Shown in pieces: positions 43,981 to 44,040 of a stretch of 44,040 nt of DNA. The notes under the pieces are model-generated. The model worked only from the letters and a program-made list of their open reading frames with translations, ran no database searches and was not told the origin of the DNA. Where the stretch lies: NCBI RefSeq assembly GCF_001039355.2, contig NW_019775291.1, forward strand, positions 414,360 through 458,399, read 5' to 3'. Made by a program: the position numbers and the translations under genes. Each line of letters starts with the position of its first letter. Within the stretch, counting starts at the first letter, position 1. Source of the stretch: Lingula anatina. Its lineage: Eukaryota; Brachiopoda; Lingulata; Lingulida; Lingulidae.

Positions 43981-44040
43981 CAAATATATATATATATATC
44001 AATATTTTGGAAATTCTAATATAAAGACCATACATTTCAC

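Overview
This is AT-rich eukaryotic DNA with no dense reading frames. It has split genes with phase-1 introns, long (TC)n, (GT)n and (TA)n tracts, and relics of Penelope-like, Tc1-like and CR1/L2-like elements. The mix suggests a marine invertebrate such as a mollusc; the species cannot be fixed from sequence alone. Most of the listed open frames are chance. The real coding content is short exons with splice sites.

The window is a tandem, heavily decayed array of about four to five related units. Each unit carries a minus-strand gene for a small secreted protein. Its parts are a CCAAT/TATA-like region and a short non-coding leader exon (donors near 7.98, 22.63, 31.93 and 41.86 kb); a 28-30 codon signal-peptide exon (6.7, 20.1, 30.5 and 38.1 kb); and EGF-like exons of three fixed types, here called C, B and A. 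C is 117 nt, B is 114 nt and A is 138-141 nt. Every complete EGF exon has phase 1 at both ends, so exons can be added or lost without breaking the frame. Fifteen complete EGF exons and one half exon are visible.

Gene 4 (about 38.1-36.3 kb) is the simplest: signal exon then C-B-A. Gene 2 (about 20.2-12.7 kb) has C-B-A, C-B-A, B-A, but the last pair may be an assembly or haplotype duplicate. Gene 1 (about 6.8-2.3 kb) is scrambled: A, a broken half A, then C-B-A, with a Tc1-like relic where exons are missing. Gene 3 (about 30.5 kb) is dead: its third codon is a stop and its EGF exons are gone.

On the plus strand, between the leader/promoter block of one unit and the end of the next, lies a second repeated exon. 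It encodes a short C-terminal tail with two tyrosine motifs (YDAL and YDYM), open in two copies and decayed in about eight. About 0.5-0.7 kb further on lies a 45-nt plus-strand exon candidate whose two intact copies differ only at synonymous sites. The array may therefore pair a secreted EGF gene with an oppositely transcribed receptor-like gene. The ectodomain and a firm membrane segment of that receptor were not found, so this remains a hypothesis.

The rest is repeats: GIY-YIG fragments of Penelope-like elements boxed by inverted repeats, a Penelope-like reverse-transcriptase fragment, two Tc1-like relics, two CR1/L2-like 3' ends, several foldback/MITE-like elements, a 735-bp tandem repeat, a 50-bp minisatellite and an unusual inverted duplication around a (TA)n tract. 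Two single Ns (12,127 and 13,595) mark contig joins, and the first is flanked by a duplicated end.
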